Below are positions 1 to 7,879 of a stretch of 64,000 nt of DNA, piece by piece (the stretch's first letter is position 1; each line of letters starts with the position of its first letter). The notes below the pieces were generated by a model. The model was not told the DNA's origin, ran no database searches, and worked only from the letters and a program-made list of their open reading frames with translations. The DNA is taken from contig CAAGEP010000003.1 of the NCBI GenBank assembly GCA_900768875.1, positions 434,001 to 498,000 on the forward strand, in the 5' to 3' direction. This DNA is from Alphaproteobacteria bacterium (GTDB lineage Bacteria > Pseudomonadota > Alphaproteobacteria > CAAGCB01 > CAG-977). The translations under genes and the position numbers were made by a program.

Positions 1-1366
1 CGAACCGACCAACCATTTGGATTTGGAAGCGACGCTGTGGCTGGAAAACTATCTGTCGCGCTATGCGGGAACGCTGGTTGTCATCAGCCACGACCGTTCT
101 TTGCTGAATCATTTGTGCGACCACATTTTGCACATTGAGGGCTTGAAAATCATCAGCTACGGCGGCAACTACGATGCTTTTGAACAAACGCGGGCTTTAC
201 AGCGCGAAAACGAACAAAAGCAAGCCGAAAAGACCGAGGAAGCCCGCAAACACCTGCAGGAATTCGTCGACCGCTTCCGCTACAAGGCAAGCAAAGCCAA
301 ACAAGCGCAAAGCCGTGTAAAAATGCTGGAAAAACTGCCGCCGAAAACCGTTTTCGTCAACGAAGCGGAAATGCATTTTACCTTTCCGTCGCCGAACGAA
401 CTGCCCTCGCCTTTGGTGAAAATCGAAGACGGAGCGGTCGGCTATGACGGCACGCCCGTTTTGTCGCGTTTGAATCTGCGCATCGACGCGGACGATCGAA
501 TCGCTTTGTTGGGCGCGAACGGCAACGGCAAATCGACTTTTGCCAAACTGCTGGCGGGCAAGCTGAAGCTGATGAACGGCACGATTCAAATGTCGTCGAA
601 ACTGCAGGTCGGCTACTACGCCCAGCACCAGACCGAAGAACTTTCGACAGGGCTGACGGCATACGAACAACTGCGTCAAACCATGAAAGACGCGACGGAA
701 ACGCAAGTCCGCGCGCACTTGGGGCGGTTCGGGCTGACTCAGCAAAAGGCGGACACCAAAATCGCACAGCTGTCGGGCGGCGAAAAAGCGCGCCTGCTGT
801 TCGCGATGATGAGCCGCAACGCCCCGCACATTCTGCTGTTGGACGAACCGACGAACCACTTGGACATTGACGCGCGCGACGCGCTGGTCGAAGCGATTAA
901 CGGCTACCAAGGCGCGGTGATTTTGATTACGCATGATCCGAACTTGATTGAATTGACGGCGGACAGGCTTTGGCTGATTGACGGCGGACGGTGCAAAGCG
1001 TTTGACGGCGATTTGAACGACTACCGGGCTTTGCTGGCTGAAAAAGCGAAAGTGCAAGCGGCGGGCAGCGCGTCCAAAACCGAAATGCCGACTGTTTCGC
1101 GCAAAGACGAACGCCGCGAAGCCGCCGAAAAACGCCAACAGCTTGCCCCGATACGCAAAAAGGTCAAGGAATTGGAAGCCCGTTTGGAAAAACTGAACGA
1201 TCAGCGCGATCAAATCATGCAGCTGCTGGAAGACCCGACCATGTATATGATTGGTCTGAACGGACAAAAAGTCAGAAATCTGCAAATAACATTGGCGCAG
1301 TTGGATGCGGAAATCGAAGAAACGGAAAACGACTGGCTGGAACAGTCGGCTTTACTGGACGCATAA
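1..1366 (+). CDS. ABC-F family ATPase (Uup/YheS/EttA-like), 5' end cut by window
   Basis: The frame is open from position 2, so the N-terminal nucleotide-binding domain lies mostly outside the window; the first visible residues (EPTNHLDLEA) are its Walker B and D-loop. A charged linker rich in K, Q and E follows, then a complete second ABC domain with Walker A GANGNGKST (about 510-536), signature LSGGEKAR (about 770-793) and LLLDEPTNHLD (about 830-862). The C-terminal 100 residues form a predicted coiled coil of alternating R, K and E. There are no membrane segments, as expected for ABC-F proteins, which act on the ribosome rather than in transport. The subfamily cannot be fixed from sequence inspection alone. 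The gene ends at a shared terminator facing the efflux operon. Confidence 0.9.
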   Translation, partial: EPTNHLDLEATLWLENYLSRYAGTLVVISHDRSLLNHLCDHILHIEGLKIISYGGNYDAFEQTRALQRENEQKQAEKTEEARKHLQEFVDRFRYKASKAKQAQSRVKMLEKLPPKTVFVNEAEMHFTFPSPNELPSPLVKIEDGAVGYDGTPVLSRLNLRIDADDRIALLGANGNGKSTFAKLLAGKLKLMNGTIQMSSKLQVGYYAQHQTEELSTGLTAYEQLRQTMKDATETQVRAHLGRFGLTQQKADTKIAQLSGGEKARLLFAMMSRNAPHILLLDEPTNHLDIDARDALVEAINGYQGAVILITHDPNLIELTADRLWLIDGGRCKAFDGDLNDYRALLAEKAKVQAAGSASKTEMPTVSRKDERREAAEKRQQLAPIRKKVKELEARLEKLNDQRDQIMQLLEDPTMYMIGLNGQKVRNLQITLAQLDAEIEETENDWLEQSALLDA

Positions 1367-1381
1367 AGTTTTTACAAAATG

Positions 1382-1413
1382 AAAAAGCGGAGGCCGAAAC
1401 CTCCGCTTTTTTT
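1382..1413. terminator. Bidirectional intrinsic terminator between ABC-F gene and tolC
   Basis: A 12-bp perfect stem (AAAAAGCGGAGG / CCTCCGCTTTTT) around a 6-nt loop, with T-runs on both strands. It lies between two convergent genes and can serve both. Confidence 0.9.
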
Positions 1414-1414
1414 G

Positions 1415-2794
1415 TCAGAACTTGCCGATTGCGCGGTACAGATTCGATTTCCCGACCAAAACGGTATAAAACGACGTAATCAGTTCTTGGCGCGCGGTCG
1501 CCAGTTGCGCCTGAACGGTCAGCAGGTTCAACAGCGTTTCTTTGCCCGCCCGATAGGACGCGCGGGACACGCGTTCGTTTTCTTCCGCCGATTTTAAGAC
1601 GTCCTGGTTAATCGTGTAAGACGCCAGCGCAGTTTTATAATCCTGATACGCCGACCAGACTTCGTTTTTAACCGCGTCTTCGGTGCTTTTTTCCTGCCAG
1701 ACGGCTTGGCGATAGTCGTAGCGCGCCTTTGCCAGAGCGTAGGATTTGGAAAAGCCTTCGAACAACGGAACGTTCAGCACCACGCCGACATCGCCGCCGT
1801 AAGTGTAGGGATACCCGTCTTTAAAAGGTTTGTCGTCTTTCCACCGGTCGGCATAGGACGCGTTCGCCGTCAAAGCCAACGTCGGCGCCATCGCGGATTT
1901 CGCGGCGTCTATTCCCGCCGAAGCCGCCGCTTTGGCTTTTGCCGCGCCTTTGATTTCGGGACGCAGATCCAACGCCAGCTTTATCATCTTTTGCACGGGC
2001 ATTTTTTCCGCCAACGCGGTTGAACCGTCGTCTTTTTTCGGCACGACCGGAGAGAACTTCGTTTCGGGCGGCAGGTTCAGCAACGTCGCCAGATTCGCCT
2101 GATTCTTTTCAATCGTGTTTTGCGCCGCCGTCACCGCCAGCTTGGAACGCAGATACGTTGTCTTCGCCAACAATAAATCGGACGTCGCCGCTTTGCCGAC
2201 CTGATATTTCTTTTGCGTTTCGTCGTATGATTTTTTATAGGACGCGACGCTGGTTTCGGCGGATTTCAAAACCTCTTTCGCGCTCAGCAAATCCATGTAC
2301 GCGCTGTGAACGCCCAGCACCAAATCGTGCAAAGCCGCATTGTAGCCGAACGCCGCCTGCTCCATATACGCTTTCATCATATCCGTTGACGCGGAACGTC
2401 CGCCGAAATCCAACAGCAGCCAGTTCAAAGCGACGTTAATCGAATACGGCTTGGCTTTCATATCTTTATAGACATTGGCGTTCGGTTCGTCATATTCGCC
2501 TTTGCTGTGTGCAGCCGTCGCAACCGCCGTCAGATTGACGTTCGGCAGATAAGCGGCTTTGCTTGCGCCGAATCCCGCTTCCGCCGATTTGACCGCCATA
2601 AAGGTGCGGTTCAAGTCGGGGTTGTTGCACACGCCGATTTGAATCAAGTCGTTCAACCCCAGCTTGCCTTTGACATTCACTTTCGACAGGCAGTTTTCAG
2701 GGGCTTTTTGCGTATAAACCGACATCGGGTCGAACGCGTTCGCGGGGGCGGTCAAAAGCGCCGCGACGCCAGCCGTTAACAACATCTTTTTCAT
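1415..2794 (-). CDS. TolC-family outer membrane efflux protein of the RND operon
   Basis: This 459-residue protein has a Sec signal peptide (about residues 1-20, ending PANA) and the two repeated OEP halves expected of TolC/OprM channels, with long amphipathic helices rich in A, K and Q. It should form the outer membrane duct for the RND pump encoded just upstream. Its ATG overlaps the end of the pump gene by 4 bases, so the two are translationally coupled. No lipobox cysteine is visible, so it resembles TolC more than lipid-anchored OprM. A second TolC homologue sits at 32677-34149, so this one is probably dedicated to the local pump (inference). Confidence 0.9.
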   Translation of the reverse strand: MKKMLLTAGVAALLTAPANAFDPMSVYTQKAPENCLSKVNVKGKLGLNDLIQIGVCNNPDLNRTFMAVKSAEAGFGASKAAYLPNVNLTAVATAAHSKGEYDEPNANVYKDMKAKPYSINVALNWLLLDFGGRSASTDMMKAYMEQAAFGYNAALHDLVLGVHSAYMDLLSAKEVLKSAETSVASYKKSYDETQKKYQVGKAATSDLLLAKTTYLRSKLAVTAAQNTIEKNQANLATLLNLPPETKFSPVVPKKDDGSTALAEKMPVQKMIKLALDLRPEIKGAAKAKAAASAGIDAAKSAMAPTLALTANASYADRWKDDKPFKDGYPYTYGGDVGVVLNVPLFEGFSKSYALAKARYDYRQAVWQEKSTEDAVKNEVWSAYQDYKTALASYTINQDVLKSAEENERVSRASYRAGKETLLNLLTVQAQLATARQELITSFYTVLVGKSNLYRAIGKF

Positions 2795-5700
2795 TTGTTT
2801 CCTTTCTTCATCGCCTTGTCGGCAAGGGTTTGAACCAAAACGTACAACAGCGGAATGACAAACAATCCGACCAGCGTGCCGACCAGCATGCCGTAAAACA
2901 CGGGCGTGCCGATCGCCTGTCGGCTGTTCGCGCCCGCGCCCGTCGCGTTAATCATCGGGAACACCCCCAAAATGAACGCGAAAGCCGTCATCAAAACCGC
3001 GCGGAACCGTTCGCGCAAAGCGTACATCGCCGCGCGCGGGACGGTCATGTTCAGCCCTTGGCGGGCGTCACGGGCGAATTCGACGATCAAAATCGCGTTC
3101 TTGCTCGCCAATCCGACCAGCATGACGATCCCCAACTGCGCGTAAATCGACAAAGGCAGCCCCGTAATCAGCAGCCCCGCCAAAGCTCCCGCCGTCGCGA
3201 CGGACACGGACATCAAAACGGGAATCGGCAAAATCCAGCTTTCATACAGCGACACAAGGAACAGATAGGCGAAAACAACCGCCAGCGACAACAGCAAACC
3301 GATTTGCCCCTGATTGTTCTTTTCCTGATAGCTCATGCCCGACCATTCATAGGAAAATCCTTTGACGCCTTTCATCAGGCTTTCCAGTTCCGCCATCGCT
3401 TCGCCCGACGACACCGCGGGATTTTGTCCCGCCGTGATGTCCGCGCTGGGATATTGGTTGTAGCGGGAAATCACGCGCGGGGACATGACTTGGGTCAAAC
3501 CGACCAAAGCCCCCAAAGGCACTTTTTCGCCCGTCGTCGACGGAACGTAGATGTCGCGCATGCTTTCGACATCGTCGCGGAAACGCGCGTCCGACTGCAC
3601 GACGACCTTGTTGACTTGCGTTCCGATATTGATGTCGTTGACGTACATCGATCCCAGATAGGCTTCCAAAGTCGAATAGAGGTTCGACAACGGCACGTTC
3701 ATCGATTCCGCCTTTTCACGGTTGATTTCGATGAACACCGCAGGCGTTTTCGACGTGAACGTCGTAAAACCGTACAAAAACTTCGAGTTCGTATTGACTT
3801 TTCCCAACAGCTTTTGCGCTTCGGCGTCCAGCTTGGCGTAATCCATGCCCGACGTCATTTGCAGACGGAAATCCATACCGCCCTGATTGCCCAAGCCCTG
3901 AATCGCGGGAAATTCAAAGAACTGCAATTCGGCTTCGGGCGTTTCGGCGGTCAGCTTCGCGCGCATTTCGTTCATCAGATTGGTGGAATACAGCGACGGA
4001 GCTTTACGCTTGTCCCACGATTCCAAATCGACGATCACCATCGCCGTGTTTTCGGAACGCCCCGCCAGAATGCTGACGCCGACGACGCCGATCGACCCGC
4101 GCACGCCCTTTTGCGCCAGAATTTTTTCCGTCACTTTTTCAACAACCGCTTTGGTGCGGGCATAAGACGCGCCTTCGGGCAAAGTGATGTTCGCGATATA
4201 AACGCCCTGGTCTTCGCTCGGGACGAACGACGTGCCGTTCAGCTTGAACAAAGTGCCGTTCAACGCCAGAATCACGCCGAAAATCAAAGCGATGACGCTG
4301 ATGCGCCGCGCGAACAAAGCCGCCGTGCGCGCGTATCCGTTCGCCGTCGAATTGACGACGCGGTTGAACCATGCGAGCGGTCCTTTCTTTGCCGTCTTAA
4401 ACGGTTTCAAAAAGTACGCGCACAAAACGGGCGACAATGTCAGCGCGTTCACCGCCGAAAACACCAAAGACGTGCTGATGGTGATTGCGAACTGCTGGTA
4501 AATCTTGCCCGTGATGCCGCCCATGCAGGCAATGGGGACGAAAATCACGACCATGACCAGCGTTGTTGAAACCAGCGCGCCCGTGATTTCGCGCATGGTG
4601 CGCCGGGTCGCTTCCAACGGAGGGAGCTTTTCCTTTTCCATCAAATGCATCACGCGTTCGACAACGACGATCGCGTCGTCGACGACCGCGCCGATCGCCA
4701 GAACCAGCCCGAACAAAGTGAACATGTTGATGCTGAATCCCAGCGCCAGCATGACGACCATCGTCGCCAAAATCGACACGGGGACGGCGATCAGCGGAAC
4801 CAGCGTCGTGCGCCAGTTCTGCAAAAACACCCAACACACCAGAACGACCAGAACGAACGTTTCGAACAACGTGTGCAGCACTTCGGAAATCGACGCGTTG
4901 ATGTAGTCGGTCGAATCATAGTTGAATTTGTATTCGACGCCTTCGGGCAGAGTTTCCTCCAACCGTTTCAATTCGGCGCGCAGTTTTTTCATCGATTCGA
5001 CGGCGTTCGCGCCGGACGACAGCTTGACCTGCAGCGACACGGCGGGCGCGCCGTCGGCGAACGCGGAAATGCCGTAGGATTCCTCGCCGTACGCAACGTT
5101 CGCGATGTCTTTCAGACGCACCAGTCCGCCGTGTTCCGCCGTGCGGACGATGATTTCGCGAAAGTCTTTGACTTCGTTGATGCGCCCTTGGGTTTTCAGC
5201 GGATAGACCATTTGCGCGGAATCGTTCGGCGCGGCGCCCAGCTTGCCCAAAGTCGGCTGGTAGTTTTGCGACGAAATCGCGTTGCGGACGTCCGCCGCCG
5301 TGATGTTCAGCGCCGCCATTTTGTCCGAATTCAGCCAGACGCGCATGGCCGAACTGGCGGCGTACACGTCAACGCCGCCCACGCCGTCAATGCGCGCCAA
5401 AGCCTCTTTGACGTTGTCGATGACATAGTCCGCCAGTTCAAGACTGGACAAAGCGTGCTTCGGCGACACGAACGAAATCATCGCCAGCATGTTGGTTGAT
5501 TCGCGGGTGACGGTCACGCCCTGACGGATGACTTCGGTCGGCAGGGACGCGGTCGCGATCTGCACGCGGTTCTGCACCTTGACCTGCGCCATATCGGGAT
5601 CGACGCCCGTTTTGAACGTCACGGTCAGGGAATAGGTCGTATCTTCGGACGACGAGGACATGTACAGCATATCTTCGACGCCGTTGACTTCGCGTTCGAT

Positions 5701-5895
5701 GGGGATCGCGACCATTTTCGCGATCACGTCCGCGGACGCGCCGGGGTACGTCGCCGAAACCGTCACGACGGGCGGCGTGATTTCGGGATACAGCGCGATC
5801 GGCAGCATTTTCAGCGACACCAACCCCGCCAAGCACATCACGATCGCGATGACGATCGCGAAACGCGGGCGTTTCAGAAAGATTTCCGAAAACAT
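2791..5895 (-). CDS. RND multidrug efflux permease, HAE1 family (AcrB/MexB-like)
   Basis: This 1034-residue protein has the typical length of AcrB-type inner membrane proton antiporters. It starts with MFSEIFLKRPRFA, the standard amphipathic start plus TM1. The paired proton-relay aspartates in TM4 are D406 and D407 (motif GAVVDDAIVVVE), and the matching lysine lies in the late motif GLASKNAILIVEFARD. Two large periplasmic loops follow TM1 and TM7. A good ribosome site (GGAGG, 7-base spacing) precedes the ATG. It lies 2 bases after the adaptor gene and overlaps tolC by 4 bases, giving a complete three-part pump. Substrates cannot be told from sequence. Confidence 0.95.
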   Translation of the reverse strand: MFSEIFLKRPRFAIVIAIVMCLAGLVSLKMLPIALYPEITPPVVTVSATYPGASADVIAKMVAIPIEREVNGVEDMLYMSSSSEDTTYSLTVTFKTGVDPDMAQVKVQNRVQIATASLPTEVIRQGVTVTRESTNMLAMISFVSPKHALSSLELADYVIDNVKEALARIDGVGGVDVYAASSAMRVWLNSDKMAALNITAADVRNAISSQNYQPTLGKLGAAPNDSAQMVYPLKTQGRINEVKDFREIIVRTAEHGGLVRLKDIANVAYGEESYGISAFADGAPAVSLQVKLSSGANAVESMKKLRAELKRLEETLPEGVEYKFNYDSTDYINASISEVLHTLFETFVLVVLVCWVFLQNWRTTLVPLIAVPVSILATMVVMLALGFSINMFTLFGLVLAIGAVVDDAIVVVERVMHLMEKEKLPPLEATRRTMREITGALVSTTLVMVVIFVPIACMGGITGKIYQQFAITISTSLVFSAVNALTLSPVLCAYFLKPFKTAKKGPLAWFNRVVNSTANGYARTAALFARRISVIALIFGVILALNGTLFKLNGTSFVPSEDQGVYIANITLPEGASYARTKAVVEKVTEKILAQKGVRGSIGVVGVSILAGRSENTAMVIVDLESWDKRKAPSLYSTNLMNEMRAKLTAETPEAELQFFEFPAIQGLGNQGGMDFRLQMTSGMDYAKLDAEAQKLLGKVNTNSKFLYGFTTFTSKTPAVFIEINREKAESMNVPLSNLYSTLEAYLGSMYVNDINIGTQVNKVVVQSDARFRDDVESMRDIYVPSTTGEKVPLGALVGLTQVMSPRVISRYNQYPSADITAGQNPAVSSGEAMAELESLMKGVKGFSYEWSGMSYQEKNNQGQIGLLLSLAVVFAYLFLVSLYESWILPIPVLMSVSVATAGALAGLLITGLPLSIYAQLGIVMLVGLASKNAILIVEFARDARQGLNMTVPRAAMYALRERFRAVLMTAFAFILGVFPMINATGAGANSRQAIGTPVFYGMLVGTLVGLFVIPLLYVLVQTLADKAMKKGNK

Positions 5896-5897
5896 CT

Positions 5898-7049
5898 TCA
5901 GCCCTCCGATTTCACAAAGCTTTGTTTGACGACCGAACCGTTTTCAACCTTTTGCAGTCCCTGAACGACGATCCGCGCGCCGGCGTCCAGTCCGCCGGTG
6001 ACGATCAGGCGGTCGCCGATCAGATCGCCCGTTTTAACATAGGTCTTTTGCGCTTTTTCGTCGGCGTTCACGACATAGACGAACAGCCCCTGATTATCCT
6101 GCATCACGGCGGATTGCGGAATCAAAACCAGCGGACGGTCTTCGCCCGCCTTGACCAGCACGTCAACGTGATTTCCGGGCAACAGCGTTTTGTCCGCGTT
6201 TTGAACATCAATATACGCCGCGACCGTCGCCGTCATCAAATTGACTTCGCTGTCGAAAAACGTCTTTAACACTTTGACGGGAACAACCGTTTCGTCGGGC
6301 AGGACAACCTTGATGTCCGTAATGAAATCGCCGTTTGTTTTCAAACGCTTCATCGCGGTCAGGCGGTCTTTGTCGGTTACGGAAAACGAAACGCGTATCG
6401 GCGAAATCTGCACGATGCGCGCCATTGCGCGCCCCGACATATCGACAAAATTGCCTTTTGTAATCAAAGCCTTGCCGATAAAACCGTCAATCGGGGCTTT
6501 GATTTCCGTATAGCCCAGATTGATGCGCGCGGTCGCGGCGTTCGCTTCGGCGGCTTTGACGGCCGCTTTCGCCTGCGCCAGCGCGCTTTCGGACGCTTCG
6601 ATGTTTGACGCGGTCAGGACTTTTTGCTTGAACAACACTTTGTTGCGTTTGTGGTCGCTTTCGATTTGCTTCAAGTTCGCCTTTGCGCGCGCGACTTCGG
6701 CGTCAGCGCTGTTGACGGCTTCCTTGTAGCGGCTCTGCTCGATGACGAACAGCACCTGATCTTTTTTGACAAAGCCGCCTTCGTCAAACAGGATTTTATC
6801 CAGATAGCCCGTGACCTGCGCTTTGACATCGACGCTGTTGATCGCTTCGACCGTCGCGATGTATTTTCTGACGGGTGCGGTGTTTTCCAAAACCGCATCC
6901 GTGGTCACCACATACGGCACGCCGCCGCCGAACCCGTGATTTTCCGCGGGCGTCAAGCGGGTTTTCAGCCCCCACCCCGCCGCGACGCACGCCAGCAGGA
7001 CGATCAGCTGAAACAGGATTTTTCTTTTGCTTAAATGAACGACTTTCAT
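5898..7049 (-). CDS. RND efflux periplasmic adaptor (membrane fusion protein)
   Basis: A single N-terminal membrane segment or uncleaved signal (about residues 12-28) is followed by a lipoyl-like half motif, an alpha-helical hairpin rich in A, K and E, the second lipoyl half (GYTEIKAPIDGFIGKALI) and beta-barrel domains; about 383 residues. It links the inner membrane pump to the TolC channel. An in-frame TTG stands one codon upstream, but the ATG at 7049 has AGGAG at 7-base spacing while the TTG would be too close, so ATG is preferred. It is the first of the three pump genes and lies 77 bases after the InsA-like gene in the same direction. Confidence 0.93.
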   Translation of the reverse strand: MKVVHLSKRKILFQLIVLLACVAAGWGLKTRLTPAENHGFGGGVPYVVTTDAVLENTAPVRKYIATVEAINSVDVKAQVTGYLDKILFDEGGFVKKDQVLFVIEQSRYKEAVNSADAEVARAKANLKQIESDHKRNKVLFKQKVLTASNIEASESALAQAKAAVKAAEANAATARINLGYTEIKAPIDGFIGKALITKGNFVDMSGRAMARIVQISPIRVSFSVTDKDRLTAMKRLKTNGDFITDIKVVLPDETVVPVKVLKTFFDSEVNLMTATVAAYIDVQNADKTLLPGNHVDVLVKAGEDRPLVLIPQSAVMQDNQGLFVYVVNADEKAQKTYVKTGDLIGDRLIVTGGLDAGARIVVQGLQKVENGSVVKQSFVKSEG

Positions 7050-7072
7050 CAAACGCTCCTATCGAAAAGTTT

Positions 7073-7112
7073 TGGATTGTTTGATAAAAGAGTGATTGCC
7101 GTCACGCAAGAA
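7073..7112 (-). promoter_or_regulatory. Possible promoter of the RND operon with internal dyad
   Basis: Read on the minus strand, TTGCGT and TATCAA are separated by 17 bases, a weak sigma70-like pair. The interval between them contains a dyad GTGA-N6-TCAC (7092-7104 on the plus strand). The left 17-mer inverted repeat (7125-7141) sits just upstream. The operon may instead be read through from the InsA-like gene. Confidence 0.35.
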
Positions 7113-7124
7113 AAAAATTTTCAA

Positions 7125-7141
7125 TATCACTTTGTAATGGT
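7125..7141 (+). repeat. Left copy of 17-mer inverted repeat flanking the InsA-like gene
   Basis: TATCACTTTGTAATGGT matches the inward-reading sequence at the other end of the gene in 16 of 17 positions. It covers the last codons and the TGA stop of the gene. Within it ATTACAAAGTGAT (other strand) is an imperfect dyad, so the site could be a terminal repeat of a decayed element, an operator, or both. Confidence 0.8.
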
Positions 7142-7576
7142 CTTCGCCAGCTTGCGAATGGCGATGTCGACGCGCAGTCCCGAATCCAGACGGGTTTCCA
7201 AAACATACAGGTCGTTGTAGCGGAAATCGTCGTCCTCTTCCGTTTCGGCGGAAGCGTTGTCGTTGATTATTTTCACTTTTCCGGTTTTGGACACCTTGCG
7301 CACGCGAATGGCTTTGCTCACGTCGCCGGACATGAACTGCCCCGAATTTTTCCACCGCGCGACGCTTTGCGCGCTGACGCCCAAAGCTTTGGCGACCGCC
7401 GTCATCGACAGCCCCGACACCAGCAGGGTCATCGCCAGCCATTTTTCGTCCAAGCTGCGAACGCGGGACGTTTCACGCGTGAACTGACAGCCGCATTCGG
7501 CGCATTTAAAGCGTTGCCGTCCGCGCGCCGTCCCGTATTTCACCGACTTTTCACACCCGCATTTCGGACACTTCAT
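7127..7576 (-). CDS. Zinc-ribbon/HTH DNA-binding protein, IS1 InsA-like, heading the efflux operon
   Basis: About 149 residues. The N-terminus has two CxxC pairs (MKCPKCGCEKS and KCAECGCQFT) forming a zinc ribbon like that of IS1 InsA. A helix-turn-helix follows (about residues 49-80 of the longer frame, AKALGVSAQSVARWK), then an acidic linker and a short C-terminal domain (YNDLYVLETRLDSGLRVDIAI) that I do not recognise. No catalytic transposase (InsB, DDE) gene is adjacent. An upstream in-frame ATG at 7612 would add 12 residues, but the ATG at 7576 has a GGTGAG ribosome site and starts the zinc ribbon. Family knowledge: InsA binds IS1 ends and represses the promoter there. Inference: a domesticated regulator of itself and perhaps of the pump. 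Confidence 0.7.
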   Translation of the reverse strand: MKCPKCGCEKSVKYGTARGRQRFKCAECGCQFTRETSRVRSLDEKWLAMTLLVSGLSMTAVAKALGVSAQSVARWKNSGQFMSGDVSKAIRVRKVSKTGKVKIINDNASAETEEDDDFRYNDLYVLETRLDSGLRVDIAIRKLAKTITK

Positions 7577-7591
7577 TCTCACCCGCCTTTT

Positions 7592-7608
7592 ACCATTACA
7601 ATGTGATA
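7592..7608 (-). repeat. Right copy of 17-mer inverted repeat, overlapping the presumed promoter of the InsA-like gene
   Basis: Reads TATCACATTGTAATGGT on the minus strand, 16/17 identical to the left copy. Its first six bases (TATCAC) could be the -10 of a minus-strand promoter whose -35 would be TTGTCG, 17 bases upstream. That would place the site where a repressor of the gene should bind. No target-site duplication is visible beyond the two repeats. Confidence 0.8.
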
Positions 7609-7663
7609 ACAAAAAACGATGTCCGCGACAAGTGTTTTTCGCGCGTTTTGCCAGTCGATTCGG

Positions 7664-7879
7664 TCAGGCGTCTTTGATATCAACGACGGTAAAGCCCGCA
7701 TCGGCGACCGCTTTGATCAGCACGTTGTCGGCTACGGCTTTTTCAAGTGTTACAGACGCTTTTTTTCCCGCCAAATCGACCGAAGCGTCTGCCACGCCGT
7801 CCACGGCTTTCAGCGATTTTTCGACAAACGCGGCACAATGCGCGCAATGCATCCCGTCCACAAACACGATTTTATTCAT
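7664..7879 (-). CDS. Possible internal CopZ-like copper chaperone (C-terminal domain of CopA)
   Basis: This in-frame 71-residue segment matches a free-standing copper chaperone in size and pattern: start MNKIVFVDGMHCAHC, then a ferredoxin-like beta-alpha-beta pattern. The internal ATG at 7879 is preceded by AAAGGAAAATCAAC, a credible ribosome site. It may be made both as part of CopA and as a free protein. Production of the free form is inference; some bacteria make a CopZ-like product from copA by frameshifting, so dual output has precedent in the family. Confidence 0.45.
   Translation of the reverse strand: MNKIVFVDGMHCAHCAAFVEKSLKAVDGVADASVDLAGKKASVTLEKAVADNVLIKAVADAGFTVVDIKDA

Noticed and set aside
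7127..7608. Complete insertion sequence
   Set aside because: There is no catalytic transposase gene and no visible target-site duplication; only an InsA-like gene and short inverted repeats are present.
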